From Bradyrhizobium sp. CCBAU 53338 (lineage in GTDB: Bacteria > Pseudomonadota > Alphaproteobacteria > Rhizobiales > Xanthobacteraceae): a stretch of DNA of 64,000 nt. This document shows, in pieces, positions 54,101 through 61,455 of this stretch; the first letter of the stretch is position 1, and each line of letters starts with the position of its first letter. The notes under the pieces are model-generated. The model saw nothing but the letters and a program-made list of their open reading frames with translations. It did not search any database and was not told where the DNA came from. The DNA is taken from contig NZ_CP030048.1 of NCBI RefSeq assembly GCF_015291665.1, positions 1,054,001 through 1,118,000 on the forward strand. Direction: 5' to 3'. Both the position numbers and the translations under genes were made by a program.

Positions 54101-54348
54101 TCCTGATGACCGGCCTTGCCTTCATCTGCGGCGTGCTGCCGATGGCGATCGCCCACGGCGCCGGCGGCGCCAGCCAGCAATCGCTCGGCACCGTCGTGAT
54201 GGGCGGCATGATCGCGGTCGTGATTTTGGCGCTGCTGATGGTGCCGGTGTTTTTCGTCTCGGTGCAGCGCGTGCTGGCGGGGGACAGAGAGCCGAAGGCC
54301 GCGAGGGAAAGCGAGGCCTACGGCCCGCCGGCGCCGGTGAAGCCATAA
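51193..54348 (+). CDS. RND multidrug efflux permease (HAE1/AcrB type)
   Basis: A 1051-residue inner-membrane proton/drug antiporter, full length for the family. Twelve helices with two large periplasmic loops. The paired TM4 aspartates of the proton relay are in GILVDDAIVVVENVER. The N-terminus MASFFIDRPIFAWVVAL is typical of HAE1 pumps. Second gene of a two-gene operon with the adaptor. No TetR regulator or TolC-like gene is adjacent. Substrates unknown. Confidence 0.95.
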   Translation: MASFFIDRPIFAWVVALFICLIGAISIPLLPIAQYPIIAPPSISISTSYPGASPENLYNSVTRLIEEELNGASGILNFESTSDSLGQVEIIANFQPGTDTSAASVEVQNRIKRVEARLPRAVIQQGILIEEASSAVLQIITLNSTDGSLDEVGLGDFMIRNVLGEIRRIPGVGRATLYSTERSLRVWVDPAKLVGYGLTADDVNKAIAAQNAQVASGSIGAEPSTATQRTSALVLVKGQLSSPDEFGAIILRANADGSTVRLRDVARIEVGGLSYQFNTRLDGKPTAGLSVLLSPTGNALATASAVEEKMKELSRFFPANISYEIPYNITPVVEASIKKVLSTLLEAVVLVFVVMFLFLQNIRYTVIPTIVVPVALLGACTVLLLAGYSINMLSMFGMVLAVGILVDDAIVVVENVERIMAEEGLSPKEATRKAMSQITSAIIGITLVLMAVFVPMAFFPGSVGIIYRQFSVTMVAAIGFSAFLALSLTPALCATLLKPVAPGHGHARRGVFGWFNRMLDGGKEGYSRTVGFSLKRTGRLMMVYAALLAGLSWAFVNLPGGFLPVDDQGFVTTDVQTPSDSSYGRTEAVIEKVEKYLAQRPGVDNVTFLTGFSFSGQGMNTAQAFITLKDWSERGPKESAAAIVNDINRDLSSSIRDAKISALQPPPIDNLGNSSGFSFRLQDRGQKGYPALMRAADQLIAEANASPVLQKVYVEGLPEAGVVNLVIDREKAGAFGVTFEDINNTVSTNLGSNYINDFPNRGRMQRVVVQAEARDRMKPEDILNYNVKNSRGQLVPFSSFATVEWSRGPTQIAGFNYYPAVRISGEARPGFTSGDAIAEMERLAGKLPRGFGYEWTGQSLQEKLSGSQAPFLLALSVFVVFLCLAALYESWTIPLAVLLTVPLGIVGAVAAAMLRGLPNDVYFTVGLITIIGLAAKDAILIIEFAKDLRKEGKPLVEATIEACRLRFRPILMTGLAFICGVLPMAIAHGAGGASQQSLGTVVMGGMIAVVILALLMVPVFFVSVQRVLAGDREPKAARESEAYGPPAPVKP

Positions 54349-54397
54349 CGGACGCGCGGCGCACGAATATCCTTACGAAAGCTTCACGCTCTCAGAT

Positions 54398-54422
54398 GGA
54401 ACCGACCCGCGGCAAATCTGTT
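54398..54422 (+). promoter_or_regulatory. EcfG-like promoter before small secreted protein
   Basis: GGAAC (54398-54402), 16 nt, TGTT (54419-54422), 39 nt before the ATG. One mismatch to GGAAC-N16-CGTT, with position typical of the other sites in the window. Confidence 0.5.
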
Positions 54423-54461
54423 TGCCCGCGGGGTTAGGGGTTCCACGGAGAAATCGTCCAC

Positions 54462-54713
54462 ATGTTGAAGAAGATCCTTTCCGCTGCCGCCATCGGCACC
54501 GGCGTGCTTGTGATGTCGACCTTCACCGCGTCGGCGGCGATCGTGTGTCGGGGCCACACCTGCTGGCATACGCATGAGGCTTACGACTTTCCGCACGAAG
54601 CCGGTGTCGTCGTTCACGAGGACAACTGGCACTGGGGCCCGCGCGAAAAATTTGCTTTCCGTGAGCACGAAGGCCGTGGCTATTGGCACGGCCGCAAATG
54701 GGTGGCGTGGTAA
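54462..54713 (+). CDS. small secreted His/Trp-rich protein
   Basis: An 83-residue protein. The signal peptide ends near STFTASA. The mature part of about 57 residues contains eight histidines, six tryptophans and two cysteines (CRGHTC). GGAGAAA lies upstream. The histidine spacing (WHTHEAYDFPHE, WHWG, EHEG) suggests metal binding in the periplasm, which is inference. An EcfG-like promoter precedes it. Similar small proteins are known to me only as conserved hypothetical in bradyrhizobia. Confidence 0.75.
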   Translation: MLKKILSAAAIGTGVLVMSTFTASAAIVCRGHTCWHTHEAYDFPHEAGVVVHEDNWHWGPREKFAFREHEGRGYWHGRKWVAW

Positions 54714-54939
54714 TTCGCCGTTCGGCGCAGCACCGGAGGCCGCACTTTGGCGGCCTCCATGCCTCCGGTCTCTCCATAGGAAATCGCATCCCGGGCGCAG
54801 CGCGAGGCCCGCGAAATTCGCTACCGCAAAAACGCGGATGGTAATTCGATGCCGCCAAGGTAGCCGTCGCAAAAGATTCAACTTTCGATAGATTTAGTTT
54901 CGTGCATAATCGCCTTGGGGAATATTTCAGGGGGCGGTC
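54714..54939. other. 226-nt gap, no gene seen
   Basis: Contains an inverted GAGGCCGC / GCGGCCTC (54737-54758) that could be a weak terminator after the small secreted protein. Base composition drops toward AT before the next gene. Confidence 0.4.
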
Positions 54940-56010
54940 ATGTTGGCGCGAGATTTCGCGAATTGCCGACGCATAGTTGCTGTTGTCCTTTGCGCATTGA
55001 TTATCGGCGGATGTGCCATTCGTCCGTTGCCGGACGATACGGCTCACATATCGACTTACAACATCGTCAGGCAAATCCGCTGCGAGACGCGGCAGGCTGT
55101 GATCGAATCACTTCGCAATTTTTTGATGGATCCAAAAGACCGGCAGGTAATTCCGGTGCCCGGTGGTCGAACATTCCAGAAGGTCGATGATAAATCCTAC
55201 GCGTACGCCGTGACGAGATTTGATGAGTACGACGCCGACAAAGCGTCGATCGCGAAATTTGATCCGAGGAAACTCACCGGCTTCGCGCGATACGTCGTCG
55301 ATGTCCTGCTCGCCACCGGCGTTGCCTACAATTTCGACCTGACCGGATACGAGCAGAACAATATCGACCCTGAAATCAATTTCATCCGTCCGCTGCCGGT
55401 CTCGACCCAGGTACAGCTGGGGCTCAAGGGAAATTTCGATCGATACCGCCAGAATGAGCGGTCGTTCACGATCACCGACAATTTCTACGGTCTGATCAAG
55501 TACGTTCCCGAATCCTACTGCACCAACTCCATCGTCGAAGCCAACATCATCTATCCGATTTACGGCAAAGTTGGCGTTCACAAGATGGTCTACGATTTCA
55601 TGCTGCTGTCCTTCTTCGGAAATCTCACCGGAGACGGAAGTAAGGATTTCGTCAGTCTCAGCGCGAGCGCTCCGCCTACGATGGTTGACCAACTCGAATT
55701 CCAGACCACGATTGGCGGGTCAGCGACGCCCAAGGTGGTTTTCGCCCCGATCGGGCCGGCGTTCCAGGTCTCCGATGCGACCCTCGGTGTTTCAGCCATG
55801 CGAAAGGATACCCATAAGCTCACCATGGGTCTCTACCTTGATCAGGGCGGCGCCAAGGAGGTGAGAAATGTCCGCACCGCGCTATTCGACGGCTTCGCGG
55901 GCAATCTGATCACGGCGACCGGAGGACGAGCGGAGCTTGGCGCGGCGAGGGCCGTCGAGCAGTTCCTGCAGCAAAAAATATTCAAGCCGACGATTGTGAT
56001 CCAACAGTGA
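54940..56010 (+). CDS. hypothetical lipoprotein
   Basis: A 356-residue protein. The signal peptide has lipobox IIGGC near residue 25. The mature part is mostly beta-prone, with FDLTGYEQNNIDPEINFIRP and a repeated SAxAPPTMVDQLEF-like region, and ends GAARAVEQFLQQKIF. I do not recognise a family. Codon use and base composition look more AT-rich than the neighbours, so it may be acquired. A lysine-rich small gene follows after 16 nt on the same strand, probably in one transcript. Confidence 0.75.
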   Translation: MLARDFANCRRIVAVVLCALIIGGCAIRPLPDDTAHISTYNIVRQIRCETRQAVIESLRNFLMDPKDRQVIPVPGGRTFQKVDDKSYAYAVTRFDEYDADKASIAKFDPRKLTGFARYVVDVLLATGVAYNFDLTGYEQNNIDPEINFIRPLPVSTQVQLGLKGNFDRYRQNERSFTITDNFYGLIKYVPESYCTNSIVEANIIYPIYGKVGVHKMVYDFMLLSFFGNLTGDGSKDFVSLSASAPPTMVDQLEFQTTIGGSATPKVVFAPIGPAFQVSDATLGVSAMRKDTHKLTMGLYLDQGGAKEVRNVRTALFDGFAGNLITATGGRAELGAARAVEQFLQQKIFKPTIVIQQ

Positions 56011-56026
56011 TTTGACGGAGGAAAAG

Positions 56027-56314
56027 ATGGCCAAGAAGGCAAGCAAGAAGAGCGCAATGAAAGGCAAGAAAGCCGCGATAGTTCATATTCATGCGAAGGC
56101 CCTGGAAGGCCTGAAGAAGGCGGCGCGCAAGGCGGGGCTCGCAAAAGATTTCAAGGATGCGGTTGGAAGGACCAAGACCGCAACGTTCGTTCAGGTCAAA
56201 CGGAAGAATTTCGATAAGCTCAAGGAACTTGCGGAGCATCCGGACCTCGCGCAGCCTCACCCGCTGTCGAACTGCGATTGCGATCCCAACGACCCGTTTT
56301 GCTTCTGCATGTAG
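56027..56314 (+). CDS. lysine-rich small protein with CDC...CFC tail
   Basis: A 95-residue protein. GGAGGAAAAG directly supports ATG 56027. The N-terminal 20 residues are highly basic (KKASKKSAMKGKK). The middle is helical. The C-terminus ends NCDCDPNDPFCFCM, i.e. C-x-C-x6-C-x-C with the last cysteine one residue from the end. All four cysteines are confined to the tail, suggesting a metal site, disulfide knot or modification target. No maturation enzyme is nearby. I do not recognise the family. Likely co-expressed with the upstream lipoprotein. Confidence 0.72.
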   Translation: MAKKASKKSAMKGKKAAIVHIHAKALEGLKKAARKAGLAKDFKDAVGRTKTATFVQVKRKNFDKLKELAEHPDLAQPHPLSNCDCDPNDPFCFCM

Positions 56315-56332
56315 CGGCTGTTGAGCCGCTAC
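56311..56332. terminator. hairpin between convergent genes, containing both stop codons
   Basis: GTAGCGGCT (56311-56319), GTTG loop, AGCCGCTAC (56324-56332). The TAG of the plus-strand gene and the TAG of the minus-strand gene lie opposite each other in the stem. There is no T-run, so termination efficiency is uncertain. Confidence 0.5.
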
Positions 56333-57114
56333 TTCCGTAAAATCTTCACCAGCTCGCCGTGCACGAACTCGTTGCCGCACACGACGTCGCCGGTGACGAG
56401 AGCATCGCCCGGCGTGTTGATGTCGCTCACCGTGCCGCCGGCTTCGCGCACCATGAGCATGCCGGCGGCGATGTCCCAGGATTGCAGATTGCGTTCCCAG
56501 TAGCCGTCGAGACGGCCGGCGGCGACGAAGGCGAGGTCGAGCGAGGCGGCGCCGAAGCGGCGCAGGCCCGCGACGCGGTCCTGGATCGCGGTCATCTCGC
56601 GGCGGAATTCCTCGTGGTCGCCGCGGCCGATATGGGGCAGGCCGCAGGCCACCACGCATTCGTTGAGCTGGCGGCGGCCGGCGACGCGCAGGCGCTGGTC
56701 GTTGAGGAAGGCGCCCTTGCCGCGCTCGGCGATGTACAGCTCGTCATTGGCGGGATTGTAGATCACGCCGGCGATGATCGTGCCCTCGCGCACGAGGCCG
56801 ATCGAGATCGCGAATTGCGGGATGCCGTGCAGGAAGTTGGTGGTGCCGTCCAGCGGGTCGACGATCCAGGTGTGGCTCTTGTCGGTGCCCTCGCGCATGC
56901 CGCCCTCTTCGCCGATGAAGCCGTAGCCGGGCCGCGCCTTGGCGAGGTCCTGGTAGAGGATTTCCTCGGCGCGCTTGTCGGCGAGCGAAACGAAGTTGGC
57001 AGGGCCCTTGAGCGAGACCTGGAGATGCTCGATCTCGCCGAGATCGCGCTTGAGGCTGCGGCCGGCGCGGCGCGCGGCTTTGACCATGACGTTGATAGTG
57101 GCGGAATACAGCAT
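56329..57114 (-). CDS. suhB: inositol monophosphatase family protein (SuhB-like)
   Basis: A 261-residue Mg-dependent phosphatase. Motifs: GEEGG, WIVDPLDGTTNFLHGIP and WDIAAGMLMVREAGG, which together bind the metals and substrate phosphate. Family members hydrolyse inositol-1-phosphate or related sugar phosphates, and SuhB also acts in ribosomal RNA antitermination. ATG 57114 chosen because homology begins at MLYSATINVM. The frame extends to 57156. Confidence 0.92.
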   Translation of the reverse strand: MLYSATINVMVKAARRAGRSLKRDLGEIEHLQVSLKGPANFVSLADKRAEEILYQDLAKARPGYGFIGEEGGMREGTDKSHTWIVDPLDGTTNFLHGIPQFAISIGLVREGTIIAGVIYNPANDELYIAERGKGAFLNDQRLRVAGRRQLNECVVACGLPHIGRGDHEEFRREMTAIQDRVAGLRRFGAASLDLAFVAAGRLDGYWERNLQSWDIAAGMLMVREAGGTVSDINTPGDALVTGDVVCGNEFVHGELVKILRK

Positions 57115-57185
57115 GAGATCAGTCTTTGACGGGGGAGGGGCGCAGGACCACGCCATTTGAGGGATTGGGTGCCCCGCGAGGGGCC

Positions 57186-57260
57186 AAACGTCAAGTCATT
57201 GCGTCAGATCATTTGGCGTCAGATCATTTGGCGTCGGGTCATCTGGCCTCGGGTCATTTG
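57186..57260. repeat. 15-bp tandem repeat, four units plus a decayed one
   Basis: Units GCGTCAGATCATTTG (57201, 57216), GCGTCGGGTCATCTG (57231) and GCCTCGGGTCATTTG (57246), with a decayed unit at 57186. The last unit contains the stop codon of the Sel1 gene, and each further unit repeats that stop in the same frame. Confidence 0.85.
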
Positions 57261-58369
57261 TCCCCGAGCCATTTCTTGGCGGCGGCCTCCGCCTTGGCGC
57301 GGTCCTCGGCCGGCAGGTCCGACAGCTCCTTGTCGAGCTCGGGGTCGCCTTTGCCGGCGGTCTTGGCCACCAGGTGCCATTTGAAGCCCTCGACCTTGTC
57401 CATGGGCGCGCCCATGCCGTTGATCAGGACCCAGGCGAGGCGGTTCTGCGCGATCGCACTGCCCTGGCGGGACGCCTTGCGCAGCAACGCCACGGCTGCG
57501 GGCTCGTTCTTCGGCGTGCCGGTGCCGTTGAACATGGCGATGGCATATTCGACCTCGGCATCGACATTGTCGGCGAGCGACGCCGCCTGGAGCAGCCGCA
57601 CCGACCTTTCGAGGTCCTTCGGCACCCCGGTGCCCTCCTTGTAGAAGGTCGCGAGCGCGTATTGCGCCTCGGGCAGTCCGGCATCGGCCGCCTGGCGGAG
57701 CAGCTCGGCGGAGCGCTTGACGTCCTGCGGTAGGGTCTGGCCGTCCAGATAGAGCAGAGCGAGGTTATAGGCCGCCTTGGGCTCGCCAAGCTTGGCAGCG
57801 GAGGCCATCAGCTTGACCGCCTCGCCCTTGTCGACGGGGCCGCCACGGCCGGACATGCGCAGCATCGCGAGCGCGAACATCGCCTCGCGATCGCCGGCGT
57901 CGGAGGCGCGCTTGTACCATTCGATCGCCTTGGCGTAGTCGCGCCTGATGCCCATGGCGTTGGAATAGAGCTCGCCCAGCATGGTCATGGCCTTGGCATC
58001 GCCGTTCTTGGCCCGTTCGCTGGCGAGGTCGAAGGCGGTCTTGTACTGGCCGCGCTGATAGGCGCCGAACACCAGATCGACATTGGAATTGTCGGTCGGC
58101 GGCGCGGGGATCACGGTTGCAGGCAGCGTCGGGCTCGGCGAGGCCGAGGGCTTTGGCGCCGGCGCAGCCTCTTTCTTCTTTATCGTGTGCGGCGCGACCT
58201 TGGGTTTTTCCTTTGCAGATTCCTTTGCAGATTCCTTGGCGGCTTCCTTGGGCTTCTGCTTCTCGGGCGCAGGACTCGGGATCGTCGCCGGTGGCGTGAG
58301 CTGGAGCTGCGCGGCCGCAGGTGCCACCAGCAGCAGCGTGGCCAGAAGGGTGAGGCGCGGAAGCGTCAT
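57254..58369 (-). CDS. secreted Sel1/TPR-like repeat protein
   Basis: A 371-residue protein. A signal peptide (ending APAAAQ) is followed by a Lys/Glu/Ser/Pro-rich linker with AKESAKESAKEKPK repeats, then six or more Sel1-like repeats from about residue 105 (AMTMLGELYSNAMGIRRDYA, GLPEAQYALATFYKEGTGVP). Sel1 proteins are scaffolds for protein contacts. ATG 58369 chosen. The frame extends upstream over the next gene. It lies 8 nt after the thiE-like gene, probably in one transcript. Confidence 0.86.
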   Translation of the reverse strand: MTLPRLTLLATLLLVAPAAAQLQLTPPATIPSPAPEKQKPKEAAKESAKESAKEKPKVAPHTIKKKEAAPAPKPSASPSPTLPATVIPAPPTDNSNVDLVFGAYQRGQYKTAFDLASERAKNGDAKAMTMLGELYSNAMGIRRDYAKAIEWYKRASDAGDREAMFALAMLRMSGRGGPVDKGEAVKLMASAAKLGEPKAAYNLALLYLDGQTLPQDVKRSAELLRQAADAGLPEAQYALATFYKEGTGVPKDLERSVRLLQAASLADNVDAEVEYAIAMFNGTGTPKNEPAAVALLRKASRQGSAIAQNRLAWVLINGMGAPMDKVEGFKWHLVAKTAGKGDPELDKELSDLPAEDRAKAEAAAKKWLGDK

Positions 58370-58377
58370 GTCGGGCG

Positions 58378-59046
58378 CTAGCTCCGGCCCACGGCAACAG
58401 CCGTGAAGGCCTTCTTGATCGCGGCGTCGGCCTCGATCAACGCCGCCTTGGGCCCGCGCGGGTCGGCCCAGACGAGATCGCCGACCAGCACGAAATCGGC
58501 GCCGCTGGCGGCGAAGTCGTGGGCTTCCTCGAACGACACCGCGAAGCCGACACAGGGGGGCTCGAACAGCTCGGCCCACCAGTCCAATCGCTCGGCAATC
58601 GCCTGGGCCGACGGCCGCTGGCCTTTCGCATCGGGCTCGCCGAACAGCACGTAGTCCGCGCCCATCTCGCCGGCGTTCATGGATTCGTGGCGCGTTTCGA
58701 GCCCGCCGACGCCGGCGATGCGATCGGGCTTGAGCGACGGCATCGCCTCTTCCAGCGCTGCGATATCCGAAAGATGCGCGCCATCGGCGCCGCCGCGCGC
58801 GACGATCTCGGGATGGCCGTCGACGAGCAGGGCCGCGCCGGCCTTCTGCACGACCGGCGCCAGGGCCTTGATCCGCGAGATCATGGTGCGCTGGTCGGTC
58901 TCCTTCAGCCGCAACAGCACGGCCGCGACATCGACGGCCGCAAGCAGGTCGGGCAGTTCGGCGAGGAGCGCGGCGGGATCGTCGACCACAGGCGTCGCGA
59001 GATAGAGACGCGGCGCCGGGCGCGGCGGAGGCGATTTGTTCGACAA
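58378..59046 (-). CDS. thiamine-phosphate-synthase-like (ThiE superfamily) protein
   Basis: A 222-residue TIM-barrel protein of the ThiE/TenI superfamily. GADGAHLS and GADYVLFGE align with the family core, but the usual VND and GPIYPTETK-type substrate segments read VDG and GEPDAKGQ. It may therefore not be a true thiamine phosphate synthase. Start is unclear: TTG 59046 (LSNKSP) has GAAGG upstream, and ATG 59082 would overlap the aldolase gene by 34 nt. It is followed by the Sel1 gene. Confidence 0.72.
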   Translation of the reverse strand: MSNKSPPPRPAPRLYLATPVVDDPAALLAELPDLLAAVDVAAVLLRLKETDQRTMISRIKALAPVVQKAGAALLVDGHPEIVARGGADGAHLSDIAALEEAMPSLKPDRIAGVGGLETRHESMNAGEMGADYVLFGEPDAKGQRPSAQAIAERLDWWAELFEPPCVGFAVSFEEAHDFAASGADFVLVGDLVWADPRGPKAALIEADAAIKKAFTAVAVGRS

Positions 59047-59048
59047 GG

Positions 59049-60074
59049 TTAGGCTGCCTTCTTTTCCAGGCTGCTCTGCCATTCGCCCCTGGAGGCGAGG
59101 CCGTTCATGCGGGCGCGATGACTGAACGCGTTTTGCCCGGCCGTAACATTCTCAGGCCTGCCCGACCAGGCCTTCTGAGGCGCGGCCTGCAGCGCGCGGC
59201 CGTATGAGAAGGTCAGGCCCCAGGGCAGCGGGCCGAGCTTGTGCATGGCGTTGAGATGCGCGGTCGCCTCCTCGTCCGACTGGCCGCCGGAGAGGAAGGC
59301 GATGCCCGGCACCGCCGCCGGCACGCAGGCCTTGAGCAGACGGATGGTCTTTTCAGCGACCTCCTCGACGGAGGCCTGCCTTGCGCATTTCTTGCCCGAG
59401 ATAGCCATGTTCGGCTTCAGCACCATGCCTTCGAGCGCGACGCGCTGCACGCGCAGCTCCTGGAACGTCTTGTTGAGCACGCGGCTCGTGACCTCATGGC
59501 AGCGATCGATGTCGTGATCGCCGTCCATCAATACCTCCGGCTCGACGATCGGCACGATCTGCGCGGCCTGGCACAGCGCGGCATAGCGCGCCAGCGCGTG
59601 CGCGTTGACGCTGATCGCGGTCATCGACGGAATGCCGCTGCCGATATCGATCACCGCGCGCCATTTGGCAAAACGCGCGCCGCGCTCGTAGTATTTCCTC
59701 AGGCGTTCGGCGAGCTTGTCGAGCCCGACGGTCACGAGCTCGCCTGGGCACATCGGCAGGCCTTGCGTGCCCTCGTCGACCTTGATGCCGGGAATGGCGC
59801 CGCTCTGCTCGATCAGCTTGACCAGCGGCGTGCCGTCCGCGGCATTCTGCCAGATCGTCTCGTCATAGAGGATCACGCCGGAGATGTACTGGCTCATGGC
59901 CTCCCTGGAGCGGAACAGCATCTCGCGATAGTCGCGGCGGTTGGCTTCCGTCGACTCCACGCCGATCGCGTCGAACCGCTTCTTGATGGTCCCGGAGGAT
60001 TCATCGGCGGCAAGGATGCCCTTGCCTGGTGCGACCATGGCGGTCGCCACCCTGTTGAGCTCAGTCAGATTCAT
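59049..60074 (-). CDS. class I fructose-bisphosphate aldolase
   Basis: A 341-residue Schiff-base aldolase splitting fructose-1,6-bisphosphate into triose phosphates. The lysine region LEGMVLKPNMA, GILAADESSGTIKKRF and FLSGGQSDEEAT are intact. ATG 60074 has GGGAGGA upstream. The frame extends to 60224 over a repeat and is not coding there. Remarkably it lies next to a class II aldolase gene. Confidence 0.95.
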   Translation of the reverse strand: MNLTELNRVATAMVAPGKGILAADESSGTIKKRFDAIGVESTEANRRDYREMLFRSREAMSQYISGVILYDETIWQNAADGTPLVKLIEQSGAIPGIKVDEGTQGLPMCPGELVTVGLDKLAERLRKYYERGARFAKWRAVIDIGSGIPSMTAISVNAHALARYAALCQAAQIVPIVEPEVLMDGDHDIDRCHEVTSRVLNKTFQELRVQRVALEGMVLKPNMAISGKKCARQASVEEVAEKTIRLLKACVPAAVPGIAFLSGGQSDEEATAHLNAMHKLGPLPWGLTFSYGRALQAAPQKAWSGRPENVTAGQNAFSHRARMNGLASRGEWQSSLEKKAA

Positions 60075-60174
60075 CGAGAGGTCCTCCCAAAACGATTCTG
60101 CCCTTGCCTGTGAAAATAGACCGTTCTCGGGCAATTGCCGAGTTAACGTTGGTCGCAGGGTAAAGCCGTTCTCC

Positions 60175-60309
60175 GTCATTCCGGGATGCGCCGAAAGGCG
60201 CAGGCCCGGAATCCATAACCCCAAGCCGTGGTTATGGATTCCGGGCCCACGCGGAGCCTGTCATCGGACCGCGCGTTCGCGCGGACCCGTTCGCGTGTCC
60301 CGGAATGAC
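60175..60309. repeat. compound palindromic repeat
   Basis: Outer GTCATTCCGGGA...TCCCGGAATGAC arms enclose further inverted pairs (ATCCATAACC / GGTTATGGAT and CGCGCG / CGCGCG). It fills the 268-nt gap between the two aldolase genes. Confidence 0.72.
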
Positions 60310-60342
60310 AGAAGAGGGGCTTTACGCCACCCGCGCGATCGC

Positions 60343-61410
60343 TTACGCGACGCGGGGGTCGAGTTCGCCCTTGGCGTAACGCTTGGCCATGTCGGCGGGG
60401 GTCAGGATCTTCTTGAACTTGGCGGCCTGGCCTGCGGTATTGAACTCCTGGAGCCGCTGCTTGCACAGCTTGGTCATGGCTTCCATCGCCGGCTTGAGGT
60501 ACTTGCGCGGATCGAACTCTTCCGGATTGTCCTTCAGCACTTTCCGGATCTGGCCGGTCATGGCCATGCGGTTGTCGGTGTCGATGTTGATCTTGCGCAC
60601 GCCGTTCTTGATGCCGCGCTGGATCTCGGCGACAGGCACGCCCCAGGTCGGCTTCATCTTGCCGCCATAGGCGTTGATGATGTCCTGCAGGTCCTGCGGC
60701 ACCGACGAGGAGCCGTGCATGACCAGATGCGTGTTCGGCAGCTTGCGGTGGATCTCCTCGATCACCTTCATGGCGAGGATGTCGCCGTCGGGCTTGCGGG
60801 TAAACTTGTAGGCGCCGTGGGAGGTGCCCATCGCGATCGCGAGCGCGTCGACCTTGGTTTCCTGGACGAACTTCACGGCCTCGTCCGGATTGGTCAGCAG
60901 CTGGTCGTGGCTGAGCTTGCCTTCGGCGCCGTGGCCGTCTTCCTTGTCGCCCATGCCTGTCTCTAGCGAGCCGAGCACGCCGAGCTCGCCCTCGACCGAG
61001 ATGCCGCCGAGATGGGCCATGTCGGTCACGGTCCTGGTGACGCCGACATTGTAGGCCCAGTCGCCGGGGGTCTTGCCGTCGGCCTTCAGCGAGCCGTCCA
61101 TCATCACGGAGGTGAAGCCGGCCTGGATCGCGGTCATGCAGGTCGCGGCCTCGTTGCCGTGGTCGAGATGCACGCAGACCGGAATGTGCGGATAGATCTC
61201 GGTCACCGCGTCCATCATGTGCTTGAGCATGACGTCGTTGGCGTAGGAGCGCGCACCGCGCGAGGCCTGGATGATGACCGGCGCGTCGACCTGGTTGGCC
61301 GCGTCCATGATCGCCAGCGCCTGCTCCATGTTGTTGATGTTGAAGGCCGGTACGCCGTAATCGTTCTCAGCCGCATGGTCGAGCAATTGACGCAACGTGA
61401 TCCGAGCCAT
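60343..61410 (-). CDS. fba: class II fructose-bisphosphate aldolase
   Basis: A 355-residue zinc-dependent aldolase. Zinc histidines and substrate motifs: [30 protein letters not shown] and GTSHGAYKF. It belongs to the long class IIB/Calvin-cycle-type group (cbbA-like) and probably also uses sedoheptulose bisphosphate. Same strand as pgk and gap upstream, spacing 45 nt, so it is part of the gap-pgk-fba cluster. Confidence 0.95.
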   Translation of the reverse strand: MARITLRQLLDHAAENDYGVPAFNINNMEQALAIMDAANQVDAPVIIQASRGARSYANDVMLKHMMDAVTEIYPHIPVCVHLDHGNEAATCMTAIQAGFTSVMMDGSLKADGKTPGDWAYNVGVTRTVTDMAHLGGISVEGELGVLGSLETGMGDKEDGHGAEGKLSHDQLLTNPDEAVKFVQETKVDALAIAMGTSHGAYKFTRKPDGDILAMKVIEEIHRKLPNTHLVMHGSSSVPQDLQDIINAYGGKMKPTWGVPVAEIQRGIKNGVRKINIDTDNRMAMTGQIRKVLKDNPEEFDPRKYLKPAMEAMTKLCKQRLQEFNTAGQAAKFKKILTPADMAKRYAKGELDPRVA

Positions 61411-61455
61411 CTGTGTTCTTCTCCGGTTGGGCGTGAGGCCGCTTGTTTCTTCGAA

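Noticed and set aside
56027..56314. RiPP precursor gene
   Set aside because: The cysteine tail is suggestive, but no radical SAM, lanthipeptide, YcaO or DUF692-type maturation gene or exporter is adjacent, so I only report it as an odd protein.
57186..57260. CRISPR-like array
   Set aside because: Repeats are directly adjacent 15-mers without spacers and there are no cas genes. It is a minisatellite.
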